From contig NZ_LN831029.1 of the NCBI RefSeq assembly GCF_001457475.1, forward strand, positions 930,001-994,000: 64,000 nucleotides of DNA. The letters run 5' to 3'. The position numbers and the translations under genes were made by a program. Below the pieces are notes generated by a model. It made no database searches, had not been told where the DNA came from, and saw only the letters and a program-made list of their open reading frames with translations. Of the stretch, positions 43,762-52,240 are shown piece after piece; the stretch's first letter is position 1; the number at the start of each line of letters is the position of its first letter. This stretch comes from Achromobacter xylosoxidans. Its GTDB lineage: Bacteria; Pseudomonadota; Gammaproteobacteria; Burkholderiales; Burkholderiaceae_B.

Positions 43762-45147
43762 TTATTCGGCGCCGCCGGCACTGCCCGCGGCGCTGCCCGC
43801 GCCACGCGAGGACGAGCGGCGGCGCGGCCGGCGCTTGCGCGCCGATGGCGCCGGGCCGTCGCTGGCGTCGCGCGGCAGGCGCGAGACTTCCTCGATCATG
43901 TCGGCGCGGGTGGCGTCGTCGGCGTTGGCCAGGTCCATCCACCACTGCGCCAGCACGCTGTCGAACTCGCCGGCGGCGGCCCGCAGTTGCAGGAAGTCGC
44001 AGGCGGCTCGGAAGCGCGGCTGCTCGATCATGCGGAAGATGGTCTTGCCCATGCGGCGCTCGAAGCGCGGCTGCATGAACCAGATCTCGCGCATGTCCGA
44101 CGAGAAGCGGCGCTGGATCGCGAGCTTCTCGGTCTGCTCGTCGAGCACCGAGTCGGCGGCCTGCGACAGCGCCGGGATGGTGTGTTCGCCCTGGGCGCGC
44201 AGCTGCTTCCAGCGCACCTCCACCTGTTGCCACAGCAGCGCGGCGAACAGGAAGCTGGGGCTGATGGTCTTGCCGGCGCGCACGCGGGCGTCGGTGCGTT
44301 CCAGCGCCAGTTCCACGAAGTGCTCGCCGCCCGGCTGTTCCAGCACCACGTCCAGCAGCGGCAGCAGGCCGTTGTGCAGGCCGTCGGCGCGCAGCTGGCG
44401 CAGGCAGTCCATGGCGTGGCCGCAGGTCAGCAGCTTGAGCATCTCGTCGAACAGGCGCGAAGCCGGCACGTTCTCGATCAGGTCGGCCATGGTGCGGATC
44501 GGCTGGCGCGTGGCCGGGTCGATCGTGCCGTTCAGCTTGGCGGCGAAACGCACCGCGCGCAGCATGCGCACCGGATCTTCGCGGTAGCGCTTGGCCGGGT
44601 CGCCGATCATGCGGATCTGGCGCTTTTTCAGGTCGGCCACGCCGTTGTGGAAGTCGATGACTTCCTCGTTGTGCGGGTCGTAGTACAGCGCGTTCATGGT
44701 GAAGTCGCGGCGCGCCGCGTCTTCCTCGTGCGTGCCGAACACGTTGTCGCGCAGGATGCGGCCGTGCGCGTCGGTTTCCTGGTCTTCCGAGGCGGGCGCG
44801 CGGAAGGTGGAGGTCTCGATGATTTCCTGGCCGAACACCACGTGCACCAGCTGGAAGCGGCGGCCGATGATGCGGGCGCGGCGGAACAGCGGGCGGATCT
44901 GCTCGGGCGTGGCGTTGGTGGCGACGTCGAAGTCCTTGGGTTCCAGGCCGACGATCAGGTCGCGTACCGCGCCGCCGACGATATAGGCTTCATAGCCGTG
45001 CTGGCGCAGCACCTCGCATACCTTGATGGCGTGGCGCGAGACGTTGCGGCGGTCGATGCCGTGCTTGTCGCGTCCGATGCGCAAAGGCCCCCGGGCTGCC
45101 GGCGCGAACAGTCGGCCGACGAATTTTTTTATGGTTTCGGTGATCAT
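43762..45147 (-). CDS. pcnB: Poly(A) polymerase I
   Basis: Adds 3' poly(A) tails that promote RNA decay. The 461-residue protein has the class II nucleotidyltransferase core AYIVGGAVRDLIVGLEPKDF DVAT (about 53-76, with the catalytic DxD), IIGRRFQLVHVVFG, and the flexible-loop/arginine motif RYREDPVRMLRAVRFAAKL. The C-terminus is strongly basic (ARKRRPRRRSSSRG), as in PcnB rather than CCA-adding enzyme. Its ATG directly follows the HAD stop (TAAATG). Confidence 0.95.
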   Translation of the reverse strand: MITETIKKFVGRLFAPAARGPLRIGRDKHGIDRRNVSRHAIKVCEVLRQHGYEAYIVGGAVRDLIVGLEPKDFDVATNATPEQIRPLFRRARIIGRRFQLVHVVFGQEIIETSTFRAPASEDQETDAHGRILRDNVFGTHEEDAARRDFTMNALYYDPHNEEVIDFHNGVADLKKRQIRMIGDPAKRYREDPVRMLRAVRFAAKLNGTIDPATRQPIRTMADLIENVPASRLFDEMLKLLTCGHAMDCLRQLRADGLHNGLLPLLDVVLEQPGGEHFVELALERTDARVRAGKTISPSFLFAALLWQQVEVRWKQLRAQGEHTIPALSQAADSVLDEQTEKLAIQRRFSSDMREIWFMQPRFERRMGKTIFRMIEQPRFRAACDFLQLRAAAGEFDSVLAQWWMDLANADDATRADMIEEVSRLPRDASDGPAPSARKRRPRRRSSSRGAGSAAGSAGGAE

Positions 45148-45846
45148 TTAGGACTTGGCATCCATGACGTGGTCGAACAGATCGATCACTTGCCAGCCGC
45201 GTTCCTGCGCGATGGCGCGCAGGGCGGGGCTGGGGTTGGCGGCGATCGGGCGGGTCACCTTTTCGAGCAGCGGGACATCGTTGACCGAATCACTATAGAA
45301 AAACGATTCGGGGAAATCCGCAAGCCCCAGGCCCATGGCCGCCAGCCAGTCGTGGACGCGCACGACCTTGCCTTCCTTGAAGCTGGGGGTGCCGAGGATG
45401 CGGCCGGTGTAGCGGCCGCGCTGGACTTCGGCGTCGGTGGCCACCAGGTGGGGGATGCCGAAGGCGCGGGCGATGGGGGCGGTGACGAAACTGTTGGTGG
45501 CGGTGACCACGGCGCACAGATCACCCGCCATCAGGTGCGATTCGACCAGCGCGCGCGCGGCGGGCGTGATCGACGGGCGGATGACCTCGGCCATGAAATC
45601 CTCGTGCCAGGCGGCCAGCTCGAACGGCGCGTGCGCCGCCAGCAGCCCCAGCATGAACTCGGCTGCCTGCTCGGCGGTGAGCTCGCCGCGGTTGTAGCGG
45701 TCCATCAGGTCGTCGTTCTGGCGGCGGGCCTCGGCGGGATCGCCGGCGCGGCCGGTGCGCGCCAGGTAGTCGGCCCATTGGTAGTCGCTGTCCAGCGGCA
45801 GCAGGGTGTGATCCAGGTCGAACAGGGCGAGACGTCGGGAGGTCAT
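45148..45846 (-). CDS. HAD-superfamily phosphatase, subfamily IB (SerB/CicA-like)
   Basis: A 232-residue cytoplasmic phosphatase. Motif I is ALFDLDHTLLPLDSD (nucleophile Asp in DLDHT), motif II lies in VVTATNSF, the lysine in FKEGKVVRV, and motif III is FYSDSVNDVPLLE. The cap domain is helical, as in phosphoserine phosphatase, but the substrate is not determined; TIGR01490-type members are often found next to hda/pcnB. It overlaps hda by 4 bases and abuts pcnB, so all are probably co-translated. Confidence 0.88.
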   Translation of the reverse strand: MTSRRLALFDLDHTLLPLDSDYQWADYLARTGRAGDPAEARRQNDDLMDRYNRGELTAEQAAEFMLGLLAAHAPFELAAWHEDFMAEVIRPSITPAARALVESHLMAGDLCAVVTATNSFVTAPIARAFGIPHLVATDAEVQRGRYTGRILGTPSFKEGKVVRVHDWLAAMGLGLADFPESFFYSDSVNDVPLLEKVTRPIAANPSPALRAIAQERGWQVIDLFDHVMDAKS

Positions 45847-46544
45847 GTGCGTTGCGAATCGGGGTCTGCGAGCATGGCGCGCAGCAGGGGCAGGGTGATG
45901 GGACGGCCGGTGGCCAGGGAGTAGCGGTCCAGCGCGTCCAGCAACGCCGCCAGCTTGCGGATGTCGCGCTCGTGGTGCGTCAACATCCAGTTGATGATTT
46001 CGGGCGCCAGGTGCAGGCCGCGTTCGGCCGCCTGGGCCGCCAGCGCCGCCAGCTTGTCGGCGTCGGAAAGGGGATCGAGGCGGAACACCAGGTCCCAGCC
46101 CAGCCGGGTGCGCAGGTCTTCGCGCAGCGGCATCGACAGCGTCGAGCGGTCGCCGGCCACGGCCAGCGCGAAGGCGCGGCCGGTGGCGGCCGATTCGCGC
46201 CAGCGGTTGTACAGGGCAAAGAGGCCTGCCTGGCGGTGCTCGTCCATGAGGTGCACGTCGTCCACCGCCACGAACTTGGGCATGGGCGACTTGGAGTCGG
46301 CCTCGGCCAGCACGCGCAGGATGTTGGCGCTGTTGGCCGCTTCGATGTAGACGGCGTCGGGGCGCGCGGTCAGCGCGCGCAGCAGGTGGCTGCGGCCGCA
46401 GCCGGCCGAGCCCCAGATGTACAGCGCGCGACCGGGAGCGAGCGTGCGCACGGCCGCCAGCGCCTCTCCGTTGGGACCGGCGATGAAATTGTTCAGCGAG
46501 GGCGCTGGCGCGGGAAGAACGTCGAGCAGCAGCTGGCGGTTCAT
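45843..46544 (-). CDS. hda: DnaA regulatory inactivator Hda
   Basis: Stimulates ATP hydrolysis by DnaA after replication start, together with the DNA-loaded sliding clamp. The 233-residue AAA+ protein has an N-terminal clamp-binding motif QLLLDVLP (4-11), a Walker A-like segment WGSAGCGRSHLL, Walker B-like KFVAVDDVHLMD, and sensor residues in RLGWDLVFRLDP. No C-terminal DNA-binding domain is present, which separates it from DnaA. It is the first gene of the hda-HAD-pcnB-folK run and diverges from purM. Confidence 0.93.
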   Translation of the reverse strand: MNRQLLLDVLPAPAPSLNNFIAGPNGEALAAVRTLAPGRALYIWGSAGCGRSHLLRALTARPDAVYIEAANSANILRVLAEADSKSPMPKFVAVDDVHLMDEHRQAGLFALYNRWRESAATGRAFALAVAGDRSTLSMPLREDLRTRLGWDLVFRLDPLSDADKLAALAAQAAERGLHLAPEIINWMLTHHERDIRKLAALLDALDRYSLATGRPITLPLLRAMLADPDSQRT

Positions 46545-46860
46545 GAGAGGTTATCGATCAGGCGGGTAGAGCCAGGCTCCGGGGTGAGCCCATGGCCGGC
46601 GGCGGCGTTGCCCGCCAGAAACTGGCAAAATCGCTATCGGCCAACCCTACACTTTAAACCACCCGGGGCGCCGGTGTCGCGTCCAAGCCCTTTGCCTGGC
46701 TTGGGTTTGCGCCAAAATGGCGCCGCGCCGGGCCGGAGCCGTCCCGCCCGCCGCTGGCGGCTTTCGCCGGGCGCTGGCCAGGACCGGGCCGCAACATCGT
46801 AAAATGCAGGGCGTTCCACCCCAATTCCCAGCAATTGTTACATATCCCACGGCATTTCTC
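46545..46860. other. Divergent hda / purM interval (316 bases), no gene seen
   Basis: The interval should hold both promoters. It contains a hairpin CCAAGCC/GGCTTGG (46683-46704) and a small perfect dyad GCGCCAAAATGGCGC (46709-46723). The A+T-rich AATTGTTACATATCCC just before purM is the likeliest promoter core. No riboswitch fold was recognised. Confidence 0.4.
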
Positions 46861-47910
46861 ATGACGAATCAACCCAAAGCTCCCCTGACCTACCGTGACG
46901 CCGGTGTCGACATCGACGCGGGCGACGCCCTGGTCGACCGTATCAAACCGCTTGCGGCGCGCACCATGCGCCCCGGGGTGCTGGCCGGTATCGGCGGCTT
47001 TGGCGGCCTGTTCGAAGTGCCCAAGAACTACAAGGAGCCCGTGCTGGTCTCGGGCACCGACGGCGTCGGCACCAAGCTGCGCCTGGCGTTCGACTGGAAC
47101 CGCCACGACACCGTCGGCATCGACCTGGTGGCAATGAGCGTCAACGACATCCTGGTGCAGGGCGCCGAGCCGCTGTTCTTCCTGGATTACTTCGGTTGCG
47201 GCAAGCTTTCGGTGGACACGGCGGCGTCGGTGGTGGGCGGCATCGCCAAGGGCTGCGAACTGTCGGGCTGCGCCCTGATCGGCGGAGAAACCGCCGAAAT
47301 GCCGGGTATGTACCCCGACGGCGAATACGACCTGGCCGGGTTCGCGGTGGGCGCGGTCGAGAAGTCGGCCATCATCGACGGCAAGTCGATCAAGGTCGGC
47401 GACGTGGTGCTGGGCCTGGCGTCCAGCGGCGCGCACTCCAACGGCTATTCGCTGCTGCGCAAGATCCTGGAACGCGCCGGCGCCAAGCCCGACGACGATT
47501 TCCACGGCCAGCCGCTGGTCGACGTGGTCATGGCCCCGACCCGCATCTATGTCAAGCAGGTGCTGGCCGCGCTGGCCAAGCACGGCACCGCCATCAAGGG
47601 TCTGGCCCACATCACCGGCGGCGGCCTGCTCGACAACGTGCCGCGCATCCTGCAGGACGGCCTGTCGGCCCGCCTGCGGCGCGACAGCTGGGAAATGCCC
47701 AAGCTGTTCCAGTGGCTGCAGGAGCAGGGCGGCGTCGAGGACACCGAGATGTACCGCGTCTTCAACTGCGGCATCGGCATGGTGTTGGTGGTGGATCCGG
47801 CCCAGGCCGACGCCATCGCCGCCACGCTGCGCGAGCAGGGCGAAACCGTCAGCAAGCTGGGCGAGATCGTCGCGCAGACCGAAGGCATGCCCCAGACCGT
47901 GGTGGTCTGA
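46861..47910 (+). CDS. purM: Phosphoribosylformylglycinamidine cyclo-ligase (AIR synthetase)
   Basis: Closes the imidazole ring in purine synthesis (FGAM + ATP to AIR). The 349-residue protein starts [20 protein letters not shown] and includes [39 protein letters not shown] and [20 protein letters not shown], all strict PurM segments. The length is normal. The frame is open further upstream but the family begins at this ATG. A terminator follows. Confidence 0.97.
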   Translation: MTNQPKAPLTYRDAGVDIDAGDALVDRIKPLAARTMRPGVLAGIGGFGGLFEVPKNYKEPVLVSGTDGVGTKLRLAFDWNRHDTVGIDLVAMSVNDILVQGAEPLFFLDYFGCGKLSVDTAASVVGGIAKGCELSGCALIGGETAEMPGMYPDGEYDLAGFAVGAVEKSAIIDGKSIKVGDVVLGLASSGAHSNGYSLLRKILERAGAKPDDDFHGQPLVDVVMAPTRIYVKQVLAALAKHGTAIKGLAHITGGGLLDNVPRILQDGLSARLRRDSWEMPKLFQWLQEQGGVEDTEMYRVFNCGIGMVLVVDPAQADAIAATLREQGETVSKLGEIVAQTEGMPQTVVV

Positions 47911-47932
47911 GCCGGCCGGCCTCGCAATCAAC

Positions 47933-47957
47933 AACCCGCCCTGGTGGCGGGTTTTTC
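47933..47957 (+). terminator. Rho-independent terminator after purM
   Basis: AACCCGCC / GGCGGGTT, 8-bp stem with loop CTGGT, followed by TTTCTTTC. It lies 22 bases beyond the purM stop and faces the converging orphan gene. Confidence 0.8.
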
Positions 47958-47970
47958 TTTCGCAGTCCGG

Positions 47971-48465
47971 CTAGAAGAACTTGACCCGGCCCGCGTCCTC
48001 GCGGAATGCTTCTCCCGTATCCAGGTCCGTGCGCCAGATGGTGTCGTGAACGGACAGAAAGCCACGCACCTCCCGGTTGGCGTCCCGCGCGTCGCGCCAG
48101 GCCGCCTGGAACCAGGCGAGGTAGGTCTCCGTCATTATTTCGCGCAGTTCGTCGCCGAAATCGTCGTCCTCGTTGTCCATGGCTTCGGTCAACGCGGCGT
48201 CGACATCGGGCGCAATCAACGGGTACTGCAATGCCAGCCGCAGGCCCCGTCCACAGTAGCCGGAGCGTGTGTTCAGGGGAATCGCGACGGGAGTGAACGA
48301 CTCCCAGTCGTACTCGAAGTGGATGGCGTCCACGGTTTCCCTGGAAACTCCCTCCTCCAGCGTGAACGGACGTTCCCGCAGCAACCGCTGGATTTCACTG
48401 ATCAGGGCCTGGCCCTGCTTGCGCAGTCCAGCGGCAAAAGACTGGTTCGCTTCGTTGATTTCCAT
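47971..48465 (-). CDS. Hypothetical protein of unknown family
   Basis: A 164-residue soluble, acidic protein that I do not recognise. It begins MEINEANQSFAAGLRKQGQA and has predicted helices around 10-35 and 100-130, an acidic stretch MDNEDDDFGDELRE (about 104-117), one Cys (SGYCGRGL) and several Trp/Tyr in the centre (FEYDWESF). No signal peptide or membrane segment. Codon choice is somewhat less G+C-rich than the neighbours. It stands alone between purM and miaA, both core genes. The small acidic form resembles immunity or anti-toxin-like orphans, but nothing proves that. Start and frame look sound (stop TAG at 47971). Confidence 0.7.
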   Translation of the reverse strand: MEINEANQSFAAGLRKQGQALISEIQRLLRERPFTLEEGVSRETVDAIHFEYDWESFTPVAIPLNTRSGYCGRGLRLALQYPLIAPDVDAALTEAMDNEDDDFGDELREIMTETYLAWFQAAWRDARDANREVRGFLSVHDTIWRTDLDTGEAFREDAGRVKFF

Positions 48466-48549
48466 CCGTTCGATATCCCGTGGTCAGGCGCTGCCGCAAG
48501 GGCCGGCTGCGGCGAAAAGGTCAGGCGCGAAAGCAGGCAGCCTCTTGCG

Positions 48550-49500
48550 TCAGGATGCGTCGGCCAGTGCCGCGGCCACCGCGTCGATGGTCTGCGCCAC
48601 CGCGTCGGCCGCCAGGCAGTCGACGATCACGCGCTCGGGCTGGGCCCGCAGCCAGGTGATCTGGCGCTTGGCCAGCTGGCGGGTGGCGGCGATGCCCTGT
48701 TCGCGGGCTTCCTCCAGGCTGATCTCGCCGTCGAGATGGGCCCACATCTGGCGGTAGCCCACGCAGCGCACCGACGGCAGGCCCGGGTGCAGGTCGGCGC
48801 GCGCATGCAGGCCGCGCACTTCTTCCAACAGGCCGTTGGCCAGCATCGCGTCGAAGCGCTGTTCGATGCGCGCGTGCAGCGCGGCGCGCTCCGAGGGTTC
48901 CAGGCTGATGGTCAGGTAGCGGTTGTCGTCGTCGCCGGCGGCGGCGCGCTGGCGGCCGAGCAGCGCCGACATGGGCTGGCCCGATAACTGGCAGATCTCC
49001 AGCGCGCGCTGGATCCGCTGGCTGTCGTTGGGCGCCAGGCGCGCGGCGGTGACGGGGTCGAGCCGCGCCAGCTCGGCGTGCAGCGCCGGCCAGCCGTCGC
49101 GGGCGGCGCGCGCTTCCAGTTCTGCGCGCAGCGCGGGGTCGGCCTGCGGCAGGTCGTCCAGGCCGTCGCGCAGCGCCTTGTAGTACATCATGGTGCCGCC
49201 GGCCAGAAGCGGAATGCGGCCGCGCGCGCGGATCTCGTCGATCAGGCGCAGCGCGTCGGCGCGGAATTCGGCCGCCGAATACGACTGCGCCGGATCCCGG
49301 ATATCCAGCAGATGCTGGGGCACCTGCGCTTGTTCGGCCGGCGACGGCTTGGCGGTGCCGATGTCCATGCCGCGGTAGATGGTGGCCGAATCGACGTTGA
49401 CGATCTCCAGCGGCCAGCGTTCGGCCAGCGCCAGGGTGGATGCGCTCTTGCCGGCCGCGGTGGGGCCGGCCAGGCAGATGACGAGGGGAGGGGTGGACAC
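48550..49500 (-). CDS. miaA: tRNA dimethylallyltransferase
   Basis: Adds a dimethylallyl group to A37 of tRNAs reading UNN codons. The 316-residue enzyme has the P-loop [31 protein letters not shown], the [14 protein letters not shown] segment, and [18 protein letters not shown]. The start is either GTG 49500 (preceded at good distance by AGG) or TTG 49506, two codons earlier; GTG is preferred. It follows mutL closely, the common mutL-miaA order. Confidence 0.95.
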   Translation of the reverse strand: MSTPPLVICLAGPTAAGKSASTLALAERWPLEIVNVDSATIYRGMDIGTAKPSPAEQAQVPQHLLDIRDPAQSYSAAEFRADALRLIDEIRARGRIPLLAGGTMMYYKALRDGLDDLPQADPALRAELEARAARDGWPALHAELARLDPVTAARLAPNDSQRIQRALEICQLSGQPMSALLGRQRAAAGDDDNRYLTISLEPSERAALHARIEQRFDAMLANGLLEEVRGLHARADLHPGLPSVRCVGYRQMWAHLDGEISLEEAREQGIAATRQLAKRQITWLRAQPERVIVDCLAADAVAQTIDAVAAALADAS

Positions 49501-49509
49501 CGGCAAGAC

Positions 49510-51477
49510 CTATTGCCCGCGCAGGAACAGCTTGTCCAGGTCGGACACCGACCACTGCACCCAGGTGGGCCGGCCGTGGTTGCACTGGTCGGCGCGCTCG
49601 GTGGCTTCCATCTGCCGCAGCAGGCCGTTCATCTCTTCGATCGTGAGCTTGCGGTTGGCGCGCACCGAACCGTGGCAGGCCATGGTCGAGAGCAGTTCGT
49701 TGCGCTGTTCGGTCAGCAGGCGCGACACGCCCACGCCGGCCAGGTCGCGCAGCACGGCGCGCGCCAGCGTCTCGATGTCGCCGCGCGCCAGGATCGCCGG
49801 CACCGAGCGCACCGCGATCGAGGTGGGGCCGGACGGTCGCATCTGGAAGCCGAGATCTTCCAGCTGTTCCTCGAATTCCTCGACCACCGCCACATCCTTT
49901 TCCTGGGCGTGGAACACCACCGGCACCAGCAGGTCCTGGCGCGGCAGGCTGCGCGCGTCCAGCGCCTGCTTGAGCTGTTCGTAGACCACCCGTTCATGGG
50001 CGGCGTGCATGTCCACCAGCACCATGCCGCGGCGGTTCTGCGCCAGGATGTAGATGCCGTGCAACTGGCCCAGCGCCATGCCGAGCGGGTGTTCCTCGTC
50101 GGCCGGCAGCGTCGGCGCCGGCGCTGCCTGCGGCGCCAGCGCCGCCACGTCGCGCAGCGGCTCGACGCGCGCGGCGGTGTCTTCGGTCAGCGGGCGATAC
50201 AGCGATTGCCAGTCGGCGGCGGGAATCCCGGCCGGCTCGGCGTGCAGGCGGAACGGCACCTGTGTATGCGGGCGCTGCGGCGCCGGCGTGGGCCGCAGGC
50301 CGTAGGCGGGCGCGGCGCCCGGGCTGGCGCCGGTATAGCCGGGGCGAGGCGTGTCGGCCGGCGCGGAGGCGGGCAAGCCGTCGGCTGCCGCGGGCGCTGA
50401 CGGCGCCACGGTCTCGAATCCATCATCGTCATCGCGCGTCGCCGCGGCCGGCGCCACCGCCGACGATCCGCCGGTCTGCGCCAGCGTCTGGCTGACCGCG
50501 TGGTTGACGAAGCGGTGCACCGCGCCGCTGTCGCGAAAGCGCACCTCGTGCTTGGCCGGATGCACGTTGACGTCGACCGCGGCCGGGTCGATGTCCAGGA
50601 ACAGCACATAGGCCGGCTGGCGGTCGCCATGCAGCACGTCGGCGTAGGCGGCGCGCAGCGCGTGGCTGACGGTGCGGTCGCGCACGTAGCGGCCGTTGAC
50701 GTACAGGTACTGGCGGTCGGCGCGGGCGCGGGCCGCGGTGGGGCGGGTGATCATGCCTGCCAGGCTGACCGTGCCGACGCTGTGCGACAGCAGTAGGCCG
50801 TGCTCGGCGAACTCCGCGCCCAGCACGTCGCGGATGCGCTGCGGCGGTTCGGCCGGCAGCCATTGGCGTTGCGCGCGGTCGTGGTGAAACAGGCGGAAGG
50901 CGATCTGCGGATGGGCCAGCGCGATGCGCTCCATGGCGTCGACGCAGTGGCCGAACTCGGTGGCTTCCGAGCGCAGGAACTTGCGCCGCGCCGGCACCGC
51001 GTCGAACAGCTGGCGCACGTCCACGGTGGTGCCCGGCGGACCCGAGGCGGGGGTGACCTGCATGCTGCCGGCATGGATCTGCCAGGCATGCTCGCCGTCA
51101 CGGGTGCGCGAAATGATGGAAACCTGCGCCACCGAGGCAATCGAGGCCAGGGCCTCGCCGCGGAACCCCATGGACGCGACCGATTCCAGCTCGTGGAGGT
51201 TGCGGATCTTGCTGGTGGCGTGGCGCGCCAGCGCCAGCGGCAGTTCCTCGGGGGGAATGCCGCCGCCGTCGTCGGTCACGGCGATGCGGCGGATGCCGCC
51301 GCCCTCCAGGCGCACCTCGATCGCGCGCCCGCCGGCGTCGATGGCGTTCTCGAGGATTTCCTTGAGCACCGAGGCGGGTCTCTCGATCACTTCGCCCGCG
51401 GCGATCTGGCTGATCAGCAGATCGGGCAGCGCAAGAATGGAGCGGCGTTCTGTCATGGGGTGTTCCGGTATAGCCAT
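49510..51477 (-). CDS. mutL: DNA mismatch repair protein MutL (with endonuclease motif)
   Basis: Couples mismatch recognition by MutS to strand incision. The 655-residue protein has an N-terminal GHKL ATPase ([40 protein letters not shown]), a long disordered Pro/Ala-rich linker (about 340-450) and a C-terminal dimerisation/nuclease domain. The latter carries [20 protein letters not shown] and CNHGRPT, matching the DQHA(X)2E(X)4E, ACR and C-HGRP metal sites of endonuclease-type MutL found in bacteria without MutH. ATG 51477 is given; ATG 51456 ([14 protein letters not shown]) fits the family start equally well. Confidence 0.95.
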   Translation of the reverse strand: MAIPEHPMTERRSILALPDLLISQIAAGEVIERPASVLKEILENAIDAGGRAIEVRLEGGGIRRIAVTDDGGGIPPEELPLALARHATSKIRNLHELESVASMGFRGEALASIASVAQVSIISRTRDGEHAWQIHAGSMQVTPASGPPGTTVDVRQLFDAVPARRKFLRSEATEFGHCVDAMERIALAHPQIAFRLFHHDRAQRQWLPAEPPQRIRDVLGAEFAEHGLLLSHSVGTVSLAGMITRPTAARARADRQYLYVNGRYVRDRTVSHALRAAYADVLHGDRQPAYVLFLDIDPAAVDVNVHPAKHEVRFRDSGAVHRFVNHAVSQTLAQTGGSSAVAPAAATRDDDDGFETVAPSAPAAADGLPASAPADTPRPGYTGASPGAAPAYGLRPTPAPQRPHTQVPFRLHAEPAGIPAADWQSLYRPLTEDTAARVEPLRDVAALAPQAAPAPTLPADEEHPLGMALGQLHGIYILAQNRRGMVLVDMHAAHERVVYEQLKQALDARSLPRQDLLVPVVFHAQEKDVAVVEEFEEQLEDLGFQMRPSGPTSIAVRSVPAILARGDIETLARAVLRDLAGVGVSRLLTEQRNELLSTMACHGSVRANRKLTIEEMNGLLRQMEATERADQCNHGRPTWVQWSVSDLDKLFLRGQ

Positions 51478-51553
51478 AGGGAGGATTTTAGCCTCTGGAT
51501 GGGCTGGGCTATAGTCGTGGCCTTATTCCCCTTCCGCTTCCAGGGACGTATTG

Positions 51554-52192
51554 ATGCTCGATTTTTTCCAAATGGTGCTCCACATCGACCAGACCCTCGG
51601 CGTCTGGGTCCAGCAGTATGGCGTGTGGGTCTATCTGGTGCTGTTCCTGATCGTTTTCGCGGAAACCGGGCTGGTGGTGCTGCCGTTCCTGCCGGGCGAT
51701 TCGCTGCTGTTTATCGCCGGCGCCTTCGGCGCCACCGGCAGCCTGGATCCGGTGCTGCTGGGGGCGCTGCTGATCGTGGCCGCCATCACCGGCAACAGCG
51801 TGAACTACGCCATCGGCCGCTACATCGGGCCGCGCGTGTTCTCGATGAACCTGCGCTTCCTGGATCGCGGCGCCCTGATGCGCACGCACGCGTTCTACGA
51901 AAAGCACGGCGGCAAGACCATCGTCATGTCGCGTTTCATCCCCGTGGTGCGCACGTTCGCGCCGTTTGTGGCCGGCGTGGCCGACATGCCGTTGTCGCGC
52001 TTCCAGCTGTTCAATATCCTGGGAGCCCTGCTGTGGGTGGTGAGCCTGGTGGCGGCGGGTTATTTCTTCGGCAACATCCCGCTGGTGAAGGAACACCTGA
52101 ACACCATCGTGCTGATCGGCCTGGCCGCGGCCATCGTGCCGGTGGTGGGCGCGGCGTTGTTCAAGCTGCTGCGCGCGCGCCGGGGCGGCTGA
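51554..52192 (+). CDS. DedA-family membrane protein
   Basis: A 212-residue inner-membrane protein of the DedA/SNARE-associated (VTT) family, members of which flip or recycle undecaprenyl phosphate or phospholipids. It shows FAETGLVVLPFLPGDSLLF, GNSVNYAIGRYIG and the signature SRFIPVVRTFAPFVAGVADM with its essential arginines, plus two C-terminal membrane helices. The start is ATG 51554 with AGGGA at 51542-51546, not the preceding TTG. It appears monocistronic and converges on the TonB-receptor gene. Confidence 0.92.
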   Translation: MLDFFQMVLHIDQTLGVWVQQYGVWVYLVLFLIVFAETGLVVLPFLPGDSLLFIAGAFGATGSLDPVLLGALLIVAAITGNSVNYAIGRYIGPRVFSMNLRFLDRGALMRTHAFYEKHGGKTIVMSRFIPVVRTFAPFVAGVADMPLSRFQLFNILGALLWVVSLVAAGYFFGNIPLVKEHLNTIVLIGLAAAIVPVVGAALFKLLRARRGG

Positions 52193-52240
52193 CCGCGGCG
52201 ATGCGAGCCTGGCCACCCCGGAAATGGGATAACGACGGAA

